A stretch of 23,944 nt of DNA from JBEHWX01 sp048498995. Lineage in GTDB: Bacteria > Bacteroidota > Ignavibacteria > OLB7. A program made the translations under genes and the position numbers. Location of the stretch: assembly GCA_048498995.1 (NCBI GenBank), contig JBEHWX010000093.1, positions 1 through 23,944 on the forward strand, read 5' to 3'. The notes beneath the pieces were generated by a model that had not been told where the DNA came from, searched no databases, and saw nothing but the letters and a program-made list of their open reading frames with translations. Numbering within the stretch: position 1 is the stretch's first letter; each line of letters opens with the position of its first letter. This document shows, piece by piece, positions 1-7,888 of this stretch.

Positions 1-1001
1 GCTCGGACATGGTGTTCGTTACCGCCGGCATGGGTGGTGGCACCGGAACCGGCGCCGCGCTGGTGGTCGCCGAGATCGCCCACGACCAGGGTGCCCTGGT
101 CGTCGGCATCGTCACCCGCCCGTTCGATTGGGAGGGGAAGCGCCGGAAGGACCAGGCCGAGGCCGGTATCCGCGAGCTCAAGCAGCACGTCGATACCCTG
201 ATCGTGGTCCCGAACCAGAAGCTCCTTTCCATCATCGACAAGCGGACCGGCTTCAAGGAGGCCTTCCAGAAGGTCGATGACGTTCTCTACAACGCCACGC
301 GCGGCATCGCCGAGATCATCACCGGCCACGGCATCGTCAACGTCGACTTCGCCGACGTCCGCACCGTGATGGCCAACATGGGGGACGCGCTGATGGGGAC
401 CGGCATCGCCTCCGGCGAGGCCCGCGCCACCGAGGCGGCCCAGAACGCGATCTCCTCGCCGCTGCTCGAGGGAATCTCGATCTCCGGCTCCGAGGGCGTG
501 CTCATCAACATCGCCGCCTCCAGCGATCTGACCATGATGGAAGTCGACGAGGCTGTCAAGATCGTCCACGAGGCGGTCGGCTCCGAGGCCAACCTGATCT
601 TCGGCGTGGTGCTCGACGACAACCTGGCCGACGCGATGATGGTGACGGTGATCGCCACCGGCTTCAACCGCTCCAAGGAGGCACGCGTTCAGCCTCCGCA
701 GCAGCAGCAGGCCCAGCAGCAGCAGGTCGCTCCGCAGGTGCGTCCGGCCGCGCCGATCCCCCCGCGGGACGTGCAGGCCGAGCGCGTGCCGGTCGGACAG
801 GAGGATCTCGAGAAGTACAACGAGCCGGCCTACCTGCGCCGGAACGTCGGCATTCATCGCGGCGGTTACGACATCACCAAGAAGCGTGAGGAGCCGCAGC
901 AGCCGAAGGCCGAGGAGTATCGCGAGGAGGAGCAGCAGCAGGAGGTGCGCAAGCAGGCCTCGGCCGAGAAGCCGGCCTTCCTTCGCCGCATCATGGACTG
1001 A
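1..1001 (+). CDS. ftsZ: Cell division protein FtsZ (5' end missing)
   Basis: Tubulin-like GTPase that polymerises into the Z-ring at midcell. The reading frame is open from the first bases, so the window starts inside the gene and roughly the first 100 residues are missing. Visible family marks are the tubulin signature GGGTGTG (33-53), the segment after it (VVAEIA...GIVTRPF), and the T7 synergy loop NVDFADVRTVM that completes the GTPase site of the neighbouring subunit. After the globular domain comes a Gln-rich linker (PPQQQQAQQQQ, about 690-727), then a variable charged tail ending in PAFLRRIMD (972-998), which matches the conserved C-terminal peptide that binds FtsA/ZipA-type partners. 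A second similar motif, PAYLRRN, lies earlier in the tail (825-845). A strong terminator follows at 1179-1212. No ftsA or ftsQ is visible in the window. Confidence 0.97.
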   Translation, partial: SDMVFVTAGMGGGTGTGAALVVAEIAHDQGALVVGIVTRPFDWEGKRRKDQAEAGIRELKQHVDTLIVVPNQKLLSIIDKRTGFKEAFQKVDDVLYNATRGIAEIITGHGIVNVDFADVRTVMANMGDALMGTGIASGEARATEAAQNAISSPLLEGISISGSEGVLINIAASSDLTMMEVDEAVKIVHEAVGSEANLIFGVVLDDNLADAMMVTVIATGFNRSKEARVQPPQQQQAQQQQVAPQVRPAAPIPPRDVQAERVPVGQEDLEKYNEPAYLRRNVGIHRGGYDITKKREEPQQPKAEEYREEEQQQEVRKQASAEKPAFLRRIMD

Positions 1002-1178
1002 CGTCGGCATCCGACGCCGCCCGCTCCGGCGATCGCCGCTGAATCGGCCGCTGGATCGGCCGGCGTCGAGGATCGTCCCGGGATGCACCCCCCGCCGTGG
1101 CCGACGCGGCTTGGCGACGGGGCTCCCGACGGCTCGATCGGATTCACCCTCGTTTCTTGTGTTGCTTATGGTGCGCGC

Positions 1179-1212
1179 GGGGACGGCAGCAATGCCGTCC
1201 CCGTTCGTTTTT
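1179..1212 (+). terminator. Rho-independent terminator downstream of ftsZ
   Basis: A perfect 10-bp stem, GGGGACGGCA (1179-1188) with TGCCGTCCCC (1193-1202), encloses the tetraloop GCAA and is followed by GTTCGTTTTT. This is the classic form of an intrinsic terminator on the + strand and probably ends the ftsZ transcript. The rest of the 1002-1362 gap holds no convincing gene. Confidence 0.85.
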
Positions 1213-1362
1213 CCGGGCCGCGCGTGCCGGCGCCGTGCCCCTCCGCGCTTCCGACGCGCTCAGGCCATGAGTGCCGGCGGTGACATTTGGTAATGTGGTT
1301 ACACCTTCCTGATCTTCCGTCTTTCCTACGCCTGTTTCCACCTCATCTCACTTGGAGCTGCC

Positions 1363-2193
1363 ATGGATTTGGTCACACGCTGCCGGCGAGGCCTGCTCGC
1401 CGCTTCGATCGTTGCCGGCGTGGTTTCCGGATGCACCGATGCCGCCGGTCCGAACGAGTACAACGCCTCGCTCGCCCCTGGAGCCGGTAGCATCTACGCC
1501 GTGGATGTCTATCCCACCGACTCGTTCGGCAACAAGAAATCCTCCACCGGCGTCCAGGATACCATCCACCCGACGCCGGTCGTCGCCGTGGCCGGCGTTC
1601 CGGCCACCTTCGGCGACGCGCAGAACGTCATCTCGTTCGATGTTCCCCAGATCGTCAGTCTGAGCAATACCGGCCTGCTCGATCGCTACTTCCGCTATCT
1701 CTCCAACGGCAACGTGGAGGTCTTCCGGCAGAAGGGGACGCTGAGCATGCCCGGCGCCACCATCCCGCTCGACTCGATGTGGATCGAGCTTCCGTTCGGC
1801 ACCAAGTCGAAGCGGACCTGGACCGAGGTCGACACCATGTGGGTCACCTCCGGCAACAAGACGAACAACCTGACGGTCACCTGGACGGTCGCCTTCGACA
1901 AGGTCGAGACGCTTCTCGGCGCGATCGCGCCGACGCCGCTGGCGGTCTTCCGCCCGGATCCGGCGCTGACGGCGCTCCGCGTGTACGCGCATCGGGAGGA
2001 GATTCTCTCGACGCCGGACAGCCGTCGCCGCATCTGGAGCGAGGACACCTACTGGTTCACGCCGAAGACCAAGTACCTGGTGCAGAAGACGCATGGTCGG
2101 ATGACGATCAACACCACGTTCGCCACCAGCAAGGTCGACACGACCGGGCAGGACGGGTATCTCTGGTCGTCGTACTATTACAACGTGAAGTAG
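1363..2193 (+). CDS. Predicted lipoprotein of unknown function
   Basis: A 276-residue protein with a lipoprotein signal: basic start (MDLVTRCRRG), hydrophobic stretch, and lipobox VVSGC with the lipidated Cys at residue 24. The mature part starts TDAAGPNEY and is rich in Thr, Ser and short hydrophobic strands, as in beta-sandwich surface proteins. It has no motif I recognise and no membrane segment after the signal. GGAG lies just upstream of the ATG, supporting this start. It stands alone after the ftsZ terminator, and a long perfect palindrome follows its stop codon. A second lipoprotein at 19092 also has an 'AGP' soon after its Cys, but I see no wider similarity. Function unknown; export and lipidation are the safe statements. 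Confidence 0.85.
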   Translation: MDLVTRCRRGLLAASIVAGVVSGCTDAAGPNEYNASLAPGAGSIYAVDVYPTDSFGNKKSSTGVQDTIHPTPVVAVAGVPATFGDAQNVISFDVPQIVSLSNTGLLDRYFRYLSNGNVEVFRQKGTLSMPGATIPLDSMWIELPFGTKSKRTWTEVDTMWVTSGNKTNNLTVTWTVAFDKVETLLGAIAPTPLAVFRPDPALTALRVYAHREEILSTPDSRRRIWSEDTYWFTPKTKYLVQKTHGRMTINTTFATSKVDTTGQDGYLWSSYYYNVK

Positions 2194-2222
2194 TCAGCGA
2201 CCTCTCCGAGCCGAACGCGGCC

Positions 2223-2258
2223 CCTCCCCCTTCCCGGATCGATCCGGGAAGGGGGAGG
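2223..2258. repeat. Perfect 36-bp palindrome
   Basis: Arms CCTCCCCCTTCCCGGATC (2223-2240) and its exact reverse complement (2241-2258) meet with no spacer. It lies 30 bases past the stop of the lipoprotein gene. Neither side has a T-tract, so it is not a standard intrinsic terminator, though it would form a very stable RNA hairpin. Confidence 0.85.
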
Positions 2259-2353
2259 ACGTGCCCGACAAGCTCGGCGCCACACATTCCTCATCGGTCC
2301 CCCAACCAGGGAGCGCGGGGCAATCACCCCCGGCGCCCGATCCGAGCGATCCG

Positions 2354-2532
2354 TTCCGGATATCCGCTCCGAACGGTCCGCGTCGGCTATCCATTCCGGA
2401 TGTCCATTCCGGACCTCCGCGTCACGCCCGGGAACAAACATTCGTTCCTGGGAGTTATACTTCGTCCCACATCCGAACCCGGTATCCTTCCGGATATCCG
2501 CCTTCCGGATATCCGCCTTCCGGATATCCGCC
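2354..2532. repeat. Short tandem repeats around TTCCGGATATCCG
   Basis: Three perfect 15-bp copies of TTCCGGATATCCGCC lie head to tail at 2488-2532. Another TTCCGGATATCCG is at 2354-2366, and decayed relatives (ATTCCGGATGTCC, ATTCCGGACCTCC) lie around 2392-2420. The unit holds the palindrome CCGGATATCCG. The whole gap 2194-2604 looks non-coding. Short frames across it only spell the repeat (SGYPPSGYPP). Confidence 0.85.
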
Positions 2533-2604
2533 CCAGTAACCGTCGCCCGTCACCCCCGGTACGAATGGGGATGTCGCGCGCGGCGTCATCCGTCTGCATC
2601 ACTC

Positions 2605-2991
2605 ATGCGATTCCGACCGCTTCTTCTTCTATCGGCGCGCCTGCTGGCATCCTGCGGCCAGAAGGCCGAGCAGGCCCCGCGCGCGGAGGCCCCGACCGAC
2701 ACCATTTCCCATGTCGACGAGCGCCCGGCCCCGGCGCCGGGGGCCGACAAGACGCTCGAGAGCTTCGACCGGAAGCTCTACCGGCACTATGCCCGGCTCG
2801 CCGTCAACGCTCCCCACGCGGTCATCGACAGCATCGTCCACTCGGGGGACATGGCCCACGCGCGCCAGGAGGTGCAGAAGTATCTCCTGCGCCGCGACAC
2901 GCTGGCACGAAAAGCACTGGCGGACTACTACAGCATGAGGCTCGATTCCGTCAATGCGATCATTGCCCGCGGCAACGCGGAGCGGTGGTGA
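2605..2991 (+). CDS. Small predicted lipoprotein
   Basis: A 128-residue protein with a short lipoprotein signal (MRFRPLLLLSARLLASC, lipidated Cys 17) followed by a Pro/Ala-rich linker to about residue 50. The rest is a mainly helical, charged domain (LESFDRKLYRHYARL ... ARQEVQKYLLRRDTLARKALADYYSMRLDSVNAIIARG). I do not recognise the family. No clear Shine-Dalgarno site precedes the ATG. The stop codon lies only about 20-25 bases before the start of the large regulator, so the two are probably co-transcribed. That raises the possibility that this envelope protein is linked to the regulator's signal, but nothing in its sequence shows this. Confidence 0.7.
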   Translation: MRFRPLLLLSARLLASCGQKAEQAPRAEAPTDTISHVDERPAPAPGADKTLESFDRKLYRHYARLAVNAPHAVIDSIVHSGDMAHARQEVQKYLLRRDTLARKALADYYSMRLDSVNAIIARGNAERW

Positions 2992-3016
2992 CCTCGGAGC
3001 GATCGTTCCCGTGAGT

Positions 3017-6000
3017 ATGCAGCACCAGCAGCGTGGCACCATATCGTTCGGCATGCTCCCGTTCACCGGACGGGAGGGAGAGATGCACGACCTGCTCGAT
3101 GCCTACCGCGAGGCCTACAACGGCTCGCGCGTGGCGGCGATGGTGCTCGGGGAGATGGGGAGCGGCAAGTCGCGCCTGCTTGCCGAGTTCGCCCGCCGCG
3201 AGGAGCTGAAAGGGGCCTTCGTGGTCCGCCTCAGGATGCACGAGGCCGACAGAATCGCCGGACTCCAGACGCTGCGCGACACGCTGCTGGAGACGGTTGC
3301 CACCAGGGCCCCGCTGCGGCGCAAGATCGACTCCTTCCTCTCGGCCTCCTCCGGCCCGGAGACGATCGAGGCGCTGGCGCGCTCGCTCGATCTGATCGGG
3401 CATCGTGTTCCGCTGGTGGTGATCATCGACGATCTGGACTCGGCCGGACGGGAGCTGGCGATCTCGCTCGGCGCCCTGTTCGGTCGCGTCGAGTGCCCGT
3501 TTCTCCTCCTCTTCTCGATCAATCCCGCGTTCCGGGAGTTCACGCTGGAGCTCTGCCACGCCGCCGAGACCGAGCCGCTGGAAGTGCCGCTGGAGCTGCT
3601 GACCAGCGACGCGCTCGCCGATCAGGTGGAGCAGCTCCTCGGCTTCCGTCCCGACGCGGAGGGAAGCGCCTGGCTGGCCTCGGTGACCCGGGGCCTGCCG
3701 ATCCTGGTCCGCTTCGCGCTCCACGCGCTGATGCGCCAGGGATGTATCGCGCTGCGAGATGGGCGCTGGCGCGCCGAGCATCCGTTCCGCCGCTGCCACT
3801 ACACGCCGATCGACGCGCTCCCCTCCCTCCGCTCCCGCCTTACCGAGCTGCCGCGCGACGAGCGCGTCGCGATCACGACCGCCGCTCTGCTGGGGCAGCG
3901 CCTTCCGCACGCGGCGCTCATCCGCTTCGGCTTCCCGGTCGGATGGTATCAGCCGCTGGTGGCGCGCGATGTTCTCTCGCTCCGCGATAGAACCGTGGAG
4001 TTCTCCCACAAGCTTCTCTACGAGACGGCGCTGGCCGAGGCGGTCGAGTCCGGGCTCACCGAGGAGCTTCGCGCGAGCCTGCTGGAGCTTCTGCCGACCG
4101 ACGAGACGGAGCTCCCCGAGGTGCGGCTGCCGCGGCTGACGATCCGCGCGCTGCTGACCGGCGCCGGGGAGGAGCGGCCGGCGCTCTGCGATCGGATACT
4201 CCGCGCCGCCGAGATCTTTCACCATCGCGAGGATTACGTGGGGGCCGCCGGCCACTTCGGCGAGTGCCGCTGCTACTGGCGGGAGATCGTCGAGCGCCAC
4301 GCGCCGCTGCAGGTGGCGCGCTGGACCAACAGCTACGCGCAGGCGCTCTTCCGCCTCGGGAGCGTGGCCGAGCAGCGGATCGTGCTGGAGGAGTTCCTCG
4401 CTCCCTTCCAGGACGCGATGCCGCCGGCCGAGCTGGTGCCGGACGTCGCCGACGCGATGCTGGCGCTGGTGGAGGCGCTCTATCGCGAGAAGCAGATCGA
4501 TGCCGCCCTGGAGATGCTGGACCGGACGCGGACGATGCTCCTGACGCTGGACCGTCGCGAACAGCGCGTTCAGGCGGCGTTCATCAACGTCGCGGTGCGC
4601 CGCGCCGCGCTGCTGGTGACCGCCGAGCGGTACGAGGAGGCGGCGGCGATCTACAGATCGATCCTCGCGCAGACCGACGACGGCGTCTACTCGGCCGCGG
4701 CCTGCCAGGCGCTCAGCTTTCTCGACGATTACACCAACGACCCGAAGGTTCGCCGGAGGATCGCGGCCATGCTCGCGATCTGCGAGCGGGAGGGGCGCCG
4801 GCGCGATGCCGCGCAGCTCCGGTCGCACATCGTCCGCGCCTATTTCCACGCCGGCGATTACGACCGCGCCGAACCGATGGTCCGCACGCTGATCAAGGAG
4901 ACGCAGCATTTCCTCCTCCCCCGCACCGAGTCCAACGGCTGGTACTGGCTCGCGGTGATCCAGGCCGATCGCGGCGACATGGCCGAGGCGCTCCGGCACG
5001 TCGACCGGACGATCGAGCTTCGATGGAAGACCCGGTCGATGGCGATGTGGCAGATCGCGATGGCCACCAAGGCGCAGTTCCTCACGCGGGTGGGGCGCCA
5101 CGAGGAGGCGCTGGCGGTGATCGAGACGCTCGAGGCCGATGCCCGCGAGCATGGCCGCCCCTGCCGGGCGTTCGTGATCGAGTGGTGCCGGCGGATGATC
5201 GCCGTGCGGCGCGGCGGATGGAAGCAGGAGCAGGGGAGGCTGGAGGAGCTGCGGGAGATCGGCCGGAGCGAGGGGGCGGCCGCGGCCGACTGGCTGCTGC
5301 TGGAGCTGGAGTCGGAGATCCTGCTTCACGCCACGCGCGTGAAGATCGCCTCGGCGCTCGACTTCGCGTCGCGCGTGGAGCGGATGGCGCCGGCCGGCGT
5401 GCATGGGCCGTTGCTCTGGGTGCGCGCCGCGGCCATCTTCGGCCGGGCGATCGGCACCGTCGGCGGCAAGCAACAGGCGCGGAACAACGCGATGCTGGAG
5501 ACCGTGCTGTCGCGCACCCGCCAGGCGCTCAAGAACTGGGAGGATGGCGGCGCCCCGCACAACGTGGCGCAGTCGATCAAGCTGCTCCGCACCCACGCGG
5601 CCACCCTCTTCGACGATCGGGAGCTGATCGAGCATACCGGCGGGATGGTCTCCATCCCGGCGTTCTACGAGTGCGCGATCATCAGCTTCGGGCGGCTTCG
5701 CGTGGTCGATATCTCCGGCATCGAGCGGGGAGGACGCCACTTCGGCACCCACAAGAGCGACTCCAAGCCGCGCAAGCTCCTGGCCGCGCTCGTGGCCGCC
5801 GCCGTGCAGGATCGGCGCCTGGCGCGCGAGCGCCTGGTGGACATGGTCTGGGGGGACAACGTGGCCGGGGATACCGCCGCCAACAACTTCCACGTCACCC
5901 TCTCCGGGCTCCGTCAGGTGATCGGCGACGGCGTCGATTTCGACGGCACCACCTACGCGCTCAACGGACAGAGCATCAGGGTCGACGCGATCGAGTTCCT

Positions 6001-6424
6001 CCGGATGATCGACGAGTCAGTCGAGCACGAGCGCGCCGGCAGAACCTTCCGCGCCTTCGATCTGCTGAACGCCGCCTGCGAGCTCTACACGGGGGAGTTC
6101 CTGGAGGGGATCTTCGACGAGTGGAGCGACGGCCCGCGCGATCTGCTCCGCGCCAAGGCGCGCGCCGCCCACCTCCGCCTGGCCGAGATCGCCATCGGCC
6201 GCGGGGAGTTCGACACGGCCCGGCAGACGGTGCAGCGGCTGCTCGATACCGACGCGGCCGACGAGGAGGCGATCTTCCTTCACCTGACCATGCTCGCCGC
6301 CGAGGGGGACCGCGTCCGGGCCCTCCGCGAGTACGACCGGTTCGCCTCCCTGCTGCAGGAGGAGTACGGCGTGAAGCCCTCACGCCGGCTGCGCGATCTG
6401 CGCGAGTCGATCGCCGGCGGCTGA
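3017..6424 (+). CDS. Large AAA-TPR transcriptional regulator with C-terminal wHTH and BTAD domains
   Basis: A 1135-residue cytoplasmic signal-transduction ATPase. Near the N-terminus is an AAA/STAND-type module starting FTGREGEMHDLL, with Walker A GEMGSGKS (residues 45-52) and Walker B VPLVVIIDDLD (131-141). A long helical middle, about 390-830, looks like TPR repeats (pairs such as GDYDRAEPMVRTL and GRHEEALAVIETL). From about residue 889 comes an OmpR/PhoB-like winged helix (FGRLRVVDI...PRKLLAALV...LVDMVWGD...NNFHVTLSGLRQVIG), then a bacterial transcriptional activator domain (about 985-1135, ending EYGVKPSRRLRDLRESI). These domains belong to the SARP/AfsR group, where wHTH-BTAD is usually N-terminal; here they end the chain. 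GTG at 3011, with GGAG 11 bases upstream, is an equally possible start; the frame also stays open to 2954, overlapping the lipoprotein gene. Target and ligand are unknown. Confidence 0.9.
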   Translation: MQHQQRGTISFGMLPFTGREGEMHDLLDAYREAYNGSRVAAMVLGEMGSGKSRLLAEFARREELKGAFVVRLRMHEADRIAGLQTLRDTLLETVATRAPLRRKIDSFLSASSGPETIEALARSLDLIGHRVPLVVIIDDLDSAGRELAISLGALFGRVECPFLLLFSINPAFREFTLELCHAAETEPLEVPLELLTSDALADQVEQLLGFRPDAEGSAWLASVTRGLPILVRFALHALMRQGCIALRDGRWRAEHPFRRCHYTPIDALPSLRSRLTELPRDERVAITTAALLGQRLPHAALIRFGFPVGWYQPLVARDVLSLRDRTVEFSHKLLYETALAEAVESGLTEELRASLLELLPTDETELPEVRLPRLTIRALLTGAGEERPALCDRILRAAEIFHHREDYVGAAGHFGECRCYWREIVERHAPLQVARWTNSYAQALFRLGSVAEQRIVLEEFLAPFQDAMPPAELVPDVADAMLALVEALYREKQIDAALEMLDRTRTMLLTLDRREQRVQAAFINVAVRRAALLVTAERYEEAAAIYRSILAQTDDGVYSAAACQALSFLDDYTNDPKVRRRIAAMLAICEREGRRRDAAQLRSHIVRAYFHAGDYDRAEPMVRTLIKETQHFLLPRTESNGWYWLAVIQADRGDMAEALRHVDRTIELRWKTRSMAMWQIAMATKAQFLTRVGRHEEALAVIETLEADAREHGRPCRAFVIEWCRRMIAVRRGGWKQEQGRLEELREIGRSEGAAAADWLLLELESEILLHATRVKIASALDFASRVERMAPAGVHGPLLWVRAAAIFGRAIGTVGGKQQARNNAMLETVLSRTRQALKNWEDGGAPHNVAQSIKLLRTHAATLFDDRELIEHTGGMVSIPAFYECAIISFGRLRVVDISGIERGGRHFGTHKSDSKPRKLLAALVAAAVQDRRLARERLVDMVWGDNVAGDTAANNFHVTLSGLRQVIGDGVDFDGTTYALNGQSIRVDAIEFLRMIDESVEHERAGRTFRAFDLLNAACELYTGEFLEGIFDEWSDGPRDLLRAKARAAHLRLAEIAIGRGEFDTARQTVQRLLDTDAADEEAIFLHLTMLAAEGDRVRALREYDRFASLLQEEYGVKPSRRLRDLRESIAGG

Positions 6425-6645
6425 TCCGGAACGCCACTCCCCGCGCGAAATCCACCCATTCGCCCCGATTCCCGCCTGTTTATGAAGTGGGCTAATTATT
6501 GCCCGGTACTTTGGCGATTTTCCAGGACCATAAAACGAAGAAACGGCACCGTTCCCACCAGAGCGCTGTCCGTCCGGTGATCTACCGGAAGCACGCGGGA
6601 TGCGAGGAAGCCCCCCCTTTATCCTGCAACAAACGCATGCTGACC

Positions 6646-6909
6646 ATGAACCGCGAACGAGCTGAAGGGTCGACCGCCGATGTCGCCGTGCTCCATGTCT
6701 GTCTGAAGTGCGACTATTACGGCGTCAACACCGAGCGCTTCTGCCCTCTGTGCGGCACCGGGCTGGTGCATTGCTGCGCCGCCTGCGGCGCGGGGCTGGC
6801 CAATCCCTTCGCGCGGTACTGTGTCCAGTGCGGCCAGCCGCTCCGGACCGATGCGCCTTCGCCGGAGGAGCCGATGGTTCCGGCTCCGTCGCCGGCCGCC
6901 GATGCGTGA
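6646..6909 (+). CDS. Small double zinc-ribbon protein
   Basis: An 87-residue protein with two zinc-ribbon knuckle pairs: Cys 19/22 with 33/36 (CLKC...CPLC) and Cys 44/47 with 59/62 (CAAC...CVQC), followed by an acidic Pro/Ala tail. Each pair set should bind one zinc ion. Such double zinc ribbons often act as protein or nucleic-acid adaptors, but the exact role cannot be read from this protein. The frame is open back to 6499, yet the added residues look non-coding, so I start at ATG 6646 (ATG 6637 is also possible). No good ribosome site is visible. The stop codon lies inside an 18-bp duplicated stretch (CGGCCGCCGATGCG at 6893 and 6911). The upstream gap 6425-6636 is relatively AT-rich near 6490-6540 and may hold the promoter. 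Confidence 0.7.
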   Translation: MNRERAEGSTADVAVLHVCLKCDYYGVNTERFCPLCGTGLVHCCAACGAGLANPFARYCVQCGQPLRTDAPSPEEPMVPAPSPAADA

Positions 6910-6941
6910 TCGGCCGCCGATGCGCCGATACGCCGATGCGC
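6893..6941. repeat. Short direct repeats of CGCCGATGCG
   Basis: CGGCCGCCGATGCG occurs at 6893-6906 and again at 6911-6924 (period 18), followed by further CGCCGATACG and CGCCGATGCG units. The repeat starts inside the last codons of the zinc-ribbon gene and runs past its stop codon, suggesting slippage at the gene end. Confidence 0.65.
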
Positions 6942-6974
6942 GAACGGAGCGAGGTGCACGAACAGAACGAATCG

Positions 6975-7010
6975 ACGAAGCCCGTCAGGCCAGGAGCCGA
7001 CGGGCTTCGT
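6975..7010. terminator. Hairpin terminator after the zinc-ribbon gene
   Basis: The 12-bp arms ACGAAGCCCGTC (6975-6986) and GACGGGCTTCGT (6999-7010) pair exactly; the 12-base loop can form a small inner stem (GGC/GCC). TCGTTAT follows on the + strand. There is no long T-run, so termination strength is uncertain. Position and form suit a + strand terminator that may also work from the other side. Confidence 0.55.
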
Positions 7011-7039
7011 TCGTTATGGACGCGCGCTTCGACGGTGGA

Positions 7040-7107
7040 TGCCGGGAGCCGCGGATGCCGGAGCGCCGCGTGCCGGAGCGCCGCGTGCCGGAGCGCTGCG
7101 TGCCGGA
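7040..7107. repeat. 15-bp tandem repeat TGCCGGAGCGCCGCG
   Basis: Two perfect copies (7056-7070, 7071-7085), a third with one change (7086-7100), a partial fourth, and a degenerate 16-base copy just upstream at 7040-7055. The repeats lie between two hairpins in the gap between converging genes. The 15-base period and CCGGA core recall the repeats at 2488-2532 and 23604-23648. Confidence 0.85.
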
Positions 7108-7113
7108 AACGAC

Positions 7114-7146
7114 GAAGCCCTCCACGCGCGGGGCGCGGAGGGCTTC
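7114..7146 (-). terminator. Hairpin terminator of the prolyl isomerase cluster
   Basis: GAAGCCCTCC (7114-7123) pairs with GGAGGGCTTC (7137-7146). Read on the - strand the stem is followed by GTCGTTTCC. It lies 24 bases past the stop codon of the last isomerase gene, so it is the likely end of that transcript. Confidence 0.65.
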
Positions 7147-7169
7147 CTCAGCTCGATCGCCGGGGAGGC

Positions 7170-7835
7170 TCAGTGGTTGGCCGGCTTCACCTCGACCGAC
7201 TCGATGCCGATCAGGGAGATCGGGCTTGCCGGCACTCCCTGGTGCGCCTTCGACAGCGGCGCCGACTCGATCTTGTGCACGATGTCCATCCCCTTGGTCA
7301 CCCGGCCGAAGATCGTGTAGATCCTCGGCAGCGGCTTCTTCAGGGTGGAGTCGTCCTTCAGCATGATGAAGAACTGGCTGGTGTTGGTATTCGGGCCGCG
7401 GTTGGCCATCGCGAGGGTTCCCTCCACGTAGCCGCGCTTGAAGCTCGGCGCCTGCGGGTTGAGCTCATCCTCGAACTCGCCGCCGTAGATGCTCTGTCCG
7501 CCGCGTCCCCAGTATTCCATCAGCGCCGTGTCCCGCGTCTGCGGGTCCCCCATCTGGATCACGAATCCCGGCACCACGCGATGGACGAGGATACCGTTGT
7601 AGAACCCCTTCTTGGCCAGCTCCACGAAGTTCTTCACCGTTTTCGGAGCGTCCAGACCGTAGAGCTCGATCTCGATCGGCCCCATCGACGTCCGGATCAC
7701 GGCCGTGTGCGTCACCACCGGCTCGTTGGCAACGTCCTGCTCGGCCATCAGGCCGGTGCGCAGCAGGGCGAGCATCGCGGCGGCGGCCAGGGCCGCGCCG
7801 AGGATTCTGGCGGTACGTCTGCGTTGGTTCTTCAT
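7170..7835 (-). CDS. Exported cyclophilin-type peptidyl-prolyl cis-trans isomerase (copy 3)
   Basis: A 221-residue cyclophilin that would catalyse cis-trans turnover of X-Pro bonds in the periplasm. The N-terminus is a Sec-type signal (MKNQRRRTARILGAALAAAAMLALL...) with no Cys, so this copy is probably soluble or membrane-anchored, unlike its two lipoprotein neighbours. Core motifs are present: YGLDAPKTVKNFVELA, VHRVVPGFVIQMGDPQ (active-site Arg, Phe and Gln), GGQSIYGGEFEDE, LAMANRGPNTNTSQFFIML, and IFGRVTKGMDIV. The ATG at 7835 is chosen because AGGGAG lies seven bases upstream; a GTG directly before it is the only longer start. It is third in the transcription order, 127 bases after copy 2, and closest to copy 2 in sequence, so these two are probably the younger duplication. 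Confidence 0.93.
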   Translation of the reverse strand: MKNQRRRTARILGAALAAAAMLALLRTGLMAEQDVANEPVVTHTAVIRTSMGPIEIELYGLDAPKTVKNFVELAKKGFYNGILVHRVVPGFVIQMGDPQTRDTALMEYWGRGGQSIYGGEFEDELNPQAPSFKRGYVEGTLAMANRGPNTNTSQFFIMLKDDSTLKKPLPRIYTIFGRVTKGMDIVHKIESAPLSKAHQGVPASPISLIGIESVEVKPANH

Positions 7836-7888
7836 CACTGTACTCCCTGTTCAAGATTGCGTTCTCTCAGACACGGTCGCGGCCGGAA

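Noticed and set aside
690..730. CAG repeat tract
   Set aside because: It is in frame and encodes the Gln-rich linker of FtsZ, so it needs no separate explanation.
1143..1172. Possible promoter TTCACC - 18 bases - TATGGT
   Set aside because: It matches poorly and would fire straight into the terminator at 1179; no gene follows closely.
2488..2532. CRISPR array
   Set aside because: Units are only 15 bases with no spacers and no cas genes. The same applies to the arrays at 7040 and 23604.
2960..5893. 977-codon open frame on the - strand opposite the large regulator
   Set aside because: It is the antisense of a strongly supported protein. Its translation is Arg/Gly/His-rich filler without domains, as expected of shadow frames in GC-rich DNA.
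4264..6495. 743-codon open frame on the + strand, shifted against the regulator
   Set aside because: The translation is Arg/Ala/Gly-rich low complexity; the overlapping frame holds the Walker motifs, wHTH and BTAD.
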